From: Lantana camara
Taxonomy: Eukaryota > Streptophyta > Magnoliopsida > Lamiales > Verbenaceae
Direction of reading: 5' to 3'
Assembly (NCBI GenBank): GCA_037501455.1
Contig: CM074865.1
Span: 13,772,501-13,836,500, forward strand
Length of the DNA: 64,000 bases
The position numbers were made by a program, and so were the translations under genes. Of this stretch, positions 57,969 to 64,000 are shown one piece after another; positions within the stretch are counted from its first letter, which is position 1; every line of letters begins with the position of its first letter. Under the pieces are notes generated by a model. That model saw nothing but the letters and a program-made list of their open reading frames with translations, searched no databases and was not told the origin of the DNA.

Positions 57969-59029
57969 GGGATAATTACCAACGCCCCCCTGAGGTTTGG
58001 CGTTATTACAGAATACCTCCTGAGGTTTCAGAAATTACGAACTCCCCCCTGAATAGTACACCCTCGCTTACAAATAGCACCGGCAGTTAATTACACCGTT
58101 AAATTCAAATTTAAATTCCAAAAACACCCTTAGGGGGTATATTGTAATTTTACTTAGAGTTTAATGATATAATTGTAATATTAGCTAATTTTGGATTTTT
58201 TGTATTTAAAAAGTTGTTATTTAATTTAATATTTTATATTTTATCTATAAATATAAATTGAATTAGATATTCCATACATATTTATTTCTATAAAATATGA
58301 TAAGTTATAAATTTCCTTTCATATTTATTTCTTAGTTTTAAATTATAAATTTCCTTTCATATTTATTTCTTAGTTTTAAATTATAAATTTCCTTTCATAT
58401 TTATTTCTTAGTTTTAAATATATTTTGTACAAGTCCATTTAAAGTTAATTTAAAATAATTTATTTGCAATTATAACAAATTTTTCCTCAAAATAAAAATT
58501 CATATAAAAAAATCCACACAAAGATCAACTAGTGCATTATCAAATTTTTTCCTCAAAATTGAAAATCATAACAAATACACTAATATCAACAAATACATTA
58601 GTAAATTCACAAAAATATCCGCAAGTCGTTTAAACAATTATTTCAAACATTGAACATGTATGATCAATATTTACAAAAAATATTAAACATTCATAAACTG
58701 TAGGTATGAAATTAGTCTATCATAAAAATATTAAAATAACATTAAGTAGCATTTTATTAAAAAAAAATTCTAGGTAGACATAAAACTCAAGTACTTACAT
58801 CAAACCCCCCTTAACAATTTCAGTCCTTGCATTAACCCCCTTACCTTTGTCTCTTTATTACATATACCCCCCTGAGTTTCAACATAGTAGGGGTAAAATA
58901 GTAAATTTCACACAATCCGTTAAATTTAACGGAGGAGATAACGGTCCAAGGGGGAGTTCGTAATTTCCGAAACCTCGGGGGGTATTCTGTAATAACGCCA
59001 AACATCAGAGGGGCGTTGGTAATTATCCC
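57969..59029. mobile_element. Non-autonomous Mutator-like (MULE) TIR element, 1061 bp
   Basis: The termini GGGATAATTACCAACGCCCC and GGGGCGTTGGTAATTATCCC are perfect inverted repeats. The 9-bp duplication TAATAATTA lies at 57960-57968 and 59030-59038. The interior is the reverse complement of the element at 19145-20127 plus two extra copies of a 38-bp unit. It inserted into the LTR of the old copia. There is no coding capacity. Confidence 0.85.
58305..58418. repeat. Tandem repeat, 38 bp x 3, inside the MULE
   Basis: TTATAAATTTCCTTTCATAT and the following TTATTTCTTAGTTTTAAA occur three times without change (58305, 58343, 58381). The sister element at 19145 has one copy, which accounts for 76 of the 78-bp length difference. 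Confidence 0.95.
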
Positions 59030-59531
59030 TAATAATTAATAAAAGTACACTTACATATAATCTATGTGATTGAATAGTTGTACTTTATTAAAAAATGTAT
59101 CATATAATATTGATGGTTTCGATAATAATCGGAAAAAATATCTTATTAATTAACAATTAAAAATAAAAAGTTAAGTACATTTTTAAAGGGTATATCATCA
59201 TCTATAAATTAAATAGTCCCCATTATGTATTTCATTCATTCAATAGTTGTATACAAACACATATATTAGCATTTAAGTTTTACGAGAGTGAAAAACATTT
59301 AGAGTTCGTTGTTCTTGAAATTTGTTATGTTACTATATTACAAAAAGTGATCGTCGTATCTTAAGAGACAATTATTATTAATTTTTAAACATTAGAGTGA
59401 GGCTATTTTGTAGAGTGAAAATCTTGCGATCTCGATCTTTGCATTAGTCATAATAAATCATGCCCATAGTTGAACCCGAAATGGCACAGGCAACGAATAT
59501 TAAACCCTGCAATGATTTGATATAAATAAGC

Positions 59532-60330
59532 CTCTACATGGATATTCGAAAATTCGATATTCGTCCGCATTCGAATTCGTTTATAGATAATATTATCTGA
59601 ATCCATTTCAAGAGGATATTATTTGTATCCGATTATAAACATCCGAATTATAAACGAATAAGGATATGGTAATAAGACATTCGATCCGTTTAATATCCGA
59701 TCCGTTTCATTATCCATTAGATATATCCGTTATTCGATTTATTCGTAATTCGAATCCGATAAATAATATATTATATTAAAATATATACACACAACTGTGT
59801 ATGTATGATAGATTATTAGTATTAAGTAAAATTTTTGATGCATTTAATAAAGAAAAACCTTAGGTTTTATTGGTAACTATATATTTACTTCAACATTTAT
59901 ATAGAGATAATATAAGTAACATATATTATGTTATTAATAAAAGTATTATATTTTAAATTAATTATATGATAAAATTTATAATTCCACCATATTTATACAT
60001 TCACTAAAAAATAAAAATGATATATAGATATAATTATTATTTATATATTCAAAATTATATAATTATTAAATAATTTATTTATAAATGATTAGTTGATAAT
60101 CTGATTAAAAATTCGAAGTTATATAGTTACATAATTTATGTCAAAATGAATAGTTGAAAATCCGATTAAAATCCGAATCTGTTGAACCCGCTTTGTATCC
60201 ATATAAAAAGGATATTATCCCAATTCAATTTAAAAGGATATTATTCGTATCCGTCCGAAACATATACGGATAAGGATATATGGTAATCATACATCCGATC
60301 AGTTTAGTATCCGTTCATACCCCTAGATAT
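59532..60330. repeat. Degenerate MITE-like repeat, possibly hAT
   Basis: The stretch is full of GGATATTCGAA, ATCCGAATT and GGATATTATTCGTATCCG variants in both orientations. The right end read backwards begins CTAGGGGTATGAACGGATAC, a form common at the ends of plant hAT MITEs. The left end is not well matched and no 8-bp duplication is visible. Confidence 0.35.
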
Positions 60331-60558
60331 AAACAGTTACCATTTTCAGCCGCTAGGTTTGAACTTTGAACTAACATTTTAAAAACCATACGTATTCGTC
60401 AAATTGAAAAATCAAACGTTAAGGATTATATTTTAGCCTTGGGTTCGTGACATAATAATTATGTTTTAAATTAATGAAGAATATACTAAAGAAATTATAA
60501 TAATAAACAATAAATTTAGGGTAAATTGAACTTTACACACCCTAGAAATTTTAAATTT

Positions 60559-60822
60559 GGGCAAATTATACCAGGTCCCCTGAGGTTTGACATAATTACA
60601 ATTTAGTCCCTGCCTTTTCGTTTATTACAAAAACACCCCTATGAACACTGTTCCCAGGGATTTTTTTGTAAAGAATGAAAAAGTGTATGCCTGACTTTTC
60701 CACTATTCCGCCAGGGACCTCAACTGAAACAGTGTTTATAGGGGTTTTTTTGTAATAAACGAAAAAATAAGAACTAAATTATAATTATCGCAAACCTCAG
60801 GGGACCTGGATGTAATTTGCCC
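60559..60822. mobile_element. Short TIR element (MITE), 264 bp
   Basis: The ends are GGGCAAATTATACCAGGTCC and GGACCTGGATGTAATTTGCCC, and the arms continue through CCTGAGGTTTG and its complement. Inner blocks such as AACACCCCTAT are mirrored too. Flanks (TTAAATTT / TAAAATTT) suggest a decayed duplication of 8-9 bp. It resembles the MULE-type family in its end structure but not in sequence. The 60823-61424 stretch after it holds nothing recognised. Confidence 0.65.
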
Positions 60823-61424
60823 TAAAATTTAACATATTTTCTCTGCAAAACAGAAAAAAGGAGATTCACCTCATGATTATAAAAATTTAATATCCTAACC
60901 CATTCTACTGAATTTGATAACAATTTATAAATAATTTAAAATGTTTACTAGAACCCTATCAATTTTACTACTCCAACAGAAATACTTGAACCCTATCAAT
61001 TTTAATCCTCCAAGAAATATCGTATATTCGCAATGTAGCAAACCTAATCAAAATTAATTAATATATATCAGGAAGTTGCTGGGGATGACAAGTCTTAGCC
61101 ACGTGCTCATCGATGATCCATATTTAGACCAACACTTGTAGTCAATGTCCTTGTTTTACATAAAATATCTTTTAGTAAAATGTCGTGTATAAATATCGCA
61201 CCTCCTTTAGTCAAAGTCTTTGCATTAATAAATTCGCAAGTTGAAGAAACTTAAAATGTATTTTGTGGGAATAATTTTCTCCGTTTTATATACATTTTCT
61301 ATATAACCTATAAATCAGCCACAAAAATAAAATATATCACGCTAAACGTAATAAAAAATCCTATTCAATATTTACACAAATAATCTAACAACTTTATTTG
61401 TATATACGATATTACAATCCAATA

Positions 61425-61628
61425 CCCCCTTAAGTTGGTGTGTGAAGATCTCGAATGCCCAATTTATGAAGTAGATGGTCAAATTGAGGGCTCCCCCTTA
61501 AGTTGGTGTGTGAAGATCTCGAATGCCCAATTTATGAAGTAGATGGTCAAATTGAGGGCTCCCCCTTAAGTTGGTGTGTGAAGATCTCGAGTGCCCAATT
61601 TATGAAGTAGATGGTCAAATTGAGGGCT
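61425..61628 (-). repeat. Tandem repeat, 68 bp x 3, at the 3' end of a copia fragment
   Basis: The unit CCCCCTTAAGTTGGTGTGTG with its following 48 bases starts at 61425, 61493 and 61561. On the minus strand each unit contains CCAACTTAAGGGGG, a polypurine-tract-like sequence, so this copia end has three tandem tracts. Confidence 0.9.
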
Positions 61629-62474
61629 TGCCAAGGGTCTTCGTAAAAATATCTATCAATTGTGATGTTGTAGGAACGCAAGTTGGATAAATTTTTCTAC
61701 TGATAATTTCATGCCGAACAACATGAGGATCGACTTCTATATGTTTGATACGTTCATGAAATACGAGATTTTGAGAAATATACAAAGCTGCCTGATTATC
61801 ACATTTAAGAGATATCGGTTGTTCGTGACATACTCCAAAACTAGCTAAGAGCCCTTTCAACCATTTCAGTTATTATGTCGTGGCAACCATGCATTGATCT
61901 ATATTCCGCCTCAGTAGAAGAATGAGATACTGTATGTTGTTTTTTCGTTTTTCAAGATACTGGAGAGTTGCCAAGAAAGACCGCCCATTCTGTTAACGAT
62001 CGTCTCGTAAGTGGACATCCTTCCCAATCTGAATCACACCACCCATGTAGTTGTAAATCACTCTTGCTACACAAAAAAATTTCACGTCCTGGTCTTCCTT
62101 TCAAGAAGCGTACAACACAAATTGTTGTATCTCAATGATCGACCGGTGGTTTTTTCATGAATTGAGATAAGATATGCACACTGTAGAAAACTCGAGTCTA
62201 CTGAAGCACAAGTATATCAACCTTCCTATCAACCGTCGATATTTCTCTAAATCATCTAAAAATGCCCCCTCTGCTAGGGCCAATTTATGATTCTATTCTA
62301 TAAGAGTGCCAATAGGTTTAGCAACCGACAACCCAACTTGTGAAGTAATATCTAGTGCATACTTTCGCTGGCATAAAATAATTCCTTCGGGTGTATGAGA
62401 GACCTCAACACCTAAGAAATACTTTAAAGGTCCCAAATCATTCATATGAAAACAGTCACTCAGGTATGCCTTAA
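61615..62474 (-). pseudogene. Degenerate copia reverse transcriptase/RNase H
   Basis: Minus-strand reading gives FHMNDLGPLKYFLGVEVS-like sequence near 62450, then a decayed WCDSDWEGCP block near 62030 and STEAEYRSM near 61900. An open stretch follows at 61615-61860 (LKCDNQAALYISQN, HERIKHIEVD, TTSQLIDIFTK). Several frameshifts and stops separate the pieces. It is the pol 3' third of an old copia, cut at 62474 by a sequence beginning TGTGACACC. Confidence 0.8.
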
Positions 62475-63205
62475 TGTGACACCCTGTGTTTTCAGACTAG
62501 ACATGTATGACGTGATGAGTGAGGTCAGGTTGAATGTTAAGTGTTTTAATTGCTAATTATGTTTTCTAATTAGCTTAATTGCTATTACGTGTTTTAATTA
62601 TTTAATTACGTGACCTAATTGTTAATACATGTTTTATGTGCCTAATTAATTAACCTTAATTGCAAATCTCACACACAAACACGCATATGCTTTGCGAACC
62701 TAGTTTCCTTTATTCCTCGTAACCTTCCGAGTCCGTTAACTACCCTTTTATTTAATTTGAAAACTTTTCCTTTCAAATCTTATTTCAATTAACCTCAAAA
62801 CCAGATAAAACCACCCCAAAATAGCCAACCACAATCCGAACCAAAATATCTAACCTAATTGAGAGGCCCGCTTTGACTTTGCGCTCTCTCTTTCCCTCCA
62901 CTGCACCCCCTTCTTCTTCTCTTTCCTTTTCCTTTTCTTTCTTTTTTTTTTTTTTTCTCATTTTCATTCCTTTATTTTTTTCCTTAATTTCCCATCTGCA
63001 ACTTCCCTTTTTTTTTCCTTTCCTTTTTCTTTCCTCCCCTAGCTCTCTTCGACCGCCGCTCCCCTTGGCCGATCACAAACCATCTAGCAGCTCCACCACC
63101 ACAACTCACCAACTGCATCACTACCATCTACCCCTCTCTCTTCAAGGAAAACAGTCGACAACCATCCTCTTACCACCAAGCTCAACTCTGATAACCACCA
63201 CGAAA
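62475..63205 (+). repeat. Gypsy-type LTR fragment
   Basis: Begins TGTGACACCCTGTG, a typical start of Tekay/Del-class LTRs, right at the break in the copia fragment. It runs through AT-rich sequence into a CT-rich leader-like zone (62870-63060). No matching end is present before the integrase remnant starts. Confidence 0.45.
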
Positions 63206-63486
63206 GCGGGTGAACATCGATTGCTTAAGTTAAATGAGTTGGAGGAATTTCGATTAGAGGCTTATGAGAATGTAAAGGCGTATAAGGAATGCCAAAAATA
63301 AAAATAAAAATGACATGGTAAGTTACTAAGACCCAAGGAATTGGAATTCAGACAACTTGTGTTATTATTTAATTTTAAACTCAAGTTGTTTCCTGGAAAA
63401 CTGAAATCAAGATGGTCACACACTTTCAAAATTGTTAATGTGCTTCTAAGTGGACCAGTAGTGACATGGCACAATATCAATGACCA
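63206..63486 (+). pseudogene. Gypsy integrase C-terminal remnant
   Basis: The plus-strand frame reads LNELEEFRLEAYENVKAYKE, then three close stops, then RQLVLLFNFKLKLFPGKLKS and RWSHTFKIVNV. This is the C-terminal integrase region of Ty3/gypsy elements of Athila-like type. It is degenerate and isolated. A chance ORF (62873-63301) fuses the upstream CT-rich leader to this piece. From 63487 to 64000 I see no gene, only recurring CCACGTGG / CCATGTGG motifs. Confidence 0.7.
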
Positions 63487-64000
63487 CGTGGTACGCCCCT
63501 AGAGGACCCATGTGGACCCAAGGCCATCAAAGAAACATAAATAAAGCCATGTGGGCGCCACCTCAGTGCCATGTAGGACCACGTAAATGCGATGCTGGGC
63601 TACGTAGACACCTCGGAGGGCCACGTGGACGCCGGACACTCTGACACGCGGTAAGATAACAGTTCAGATCGACATAAATTACCACAGGCGGTCCCACTTC
63701 ATCTGATGATGAGTTCGATAAGTACTGGGTCACTCGATCTGGCTATGAGTAGCACACTATATCGAGCTGGCCTAGTTTGCAGTTCGATAATAAAAAAGGC
63801 TCGATCGATCTCACTTGAGCGTATGCATCTGACGGTCGTACATCGATCCCTAGATCAATATATGAGTCACCAGACAAGTTCATACCTTAAAGCATCTCTG
63901 TCATAACACGTGCAACCATTCCATTCCTTAGGACAAGTATATGAGGAGTCCATTAATGCCTCTTAGTACGTAAAGTTACCCAAAAAGAAAAGAATGGTAC

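Noticed and set aside
61425..61628. CRISPR-like array (three repeats)
   Set aside because: The 68-bp units are directly adjacent with no spacers and lie in a plant retrotransposon.
62873..63301. 142-aa ORF starting with a Phe/Ser-rich stretch
   Set aside because: A chance fusion of a CT-rich LTR leader to a gypsy integrase remnant; only the last third has real homology.

Overview
This is a plant nuclear window, most probably from a eudicot. Genes are split by short GT-AG introns, intergenic DNA is AT-rich, and nearly everything between the few genes is layered transposable elements. I see no bacterial-type operons, CRISPR arrays or complete tRNA/rRNA genes. An asterid source is only an impression from the CYP81-type P450 and the repeat types.

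Host genes. Two CYP81-like cytochrome P450 genes lie about 36 kb apart on the minus strand. The copy at 35495-37735 is complete (two exons, 510 codons). The copy at 940-1824 is a pseudogene with a nonsense codon, a 2-bp frameshift and a copia LTR inside exon 1. A small promoter-equipped gene (4753-4926, 57 aa) has ABRE/G-box motifs upstream, and a tandem paralogue next to it whose coding region has shrunk to six codons. An ORF at 34156-34725 resembles the plant 'putative gypsy-type transposase' domain.

Retrotransposons. (i) A copia element enters from the left edge on the minus strand (1-939). (ii) A copia element at 12615-17653 is bounded by AATAG duplications; its two 202-bp LTRs look identical and its one obvious lesion is a nonsense codon in gag. 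(iii) A copia element at 40469-57056 is bounded by GTTTC duplications, has 1963-bp LTRs differing at one noticed base, and an intact 1300-codon gag-pol. It sits inside an older copia whose RNase H frame resumes on the far side. (iv) A roughly 4-kb probable solo LTR of Tekay/Del type occupies 5949-9935. (v) Degraded copia and gypsy pieces fill 61425-64000.

DNA transposons. Two CACTA elements, 27438-33787 (TSD ATA) and 43528-50082 (TSD ATT), carry no visible transposase. Instead they hold exon-intron fragments of host genes: chloroplast RNP, RabC GTPase and ArfGAP in the first; a DAA1-like AAA ATPase and a TONSOKU-like LRR gene in the second. The second sits in the leader of the young copia (iii), so it moved recently. 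A PIF/Harbinger-like region (20433-27358) contains a broken DDE transposase, two apparently intact Myb/SANT-like genes and an antisense GRF zinc-finger gene. Non-coding terminal-inverted-repeat families include one with 9-bp duplications (Mutator type), a Harbinger MITE with TAA duplications, and a fold-back MITE present twice in opposite orientation.

The strongest leads are the two Pack-CACTA elements and the Harbinger region with extra genes. All calls are from reading; no database search was run.
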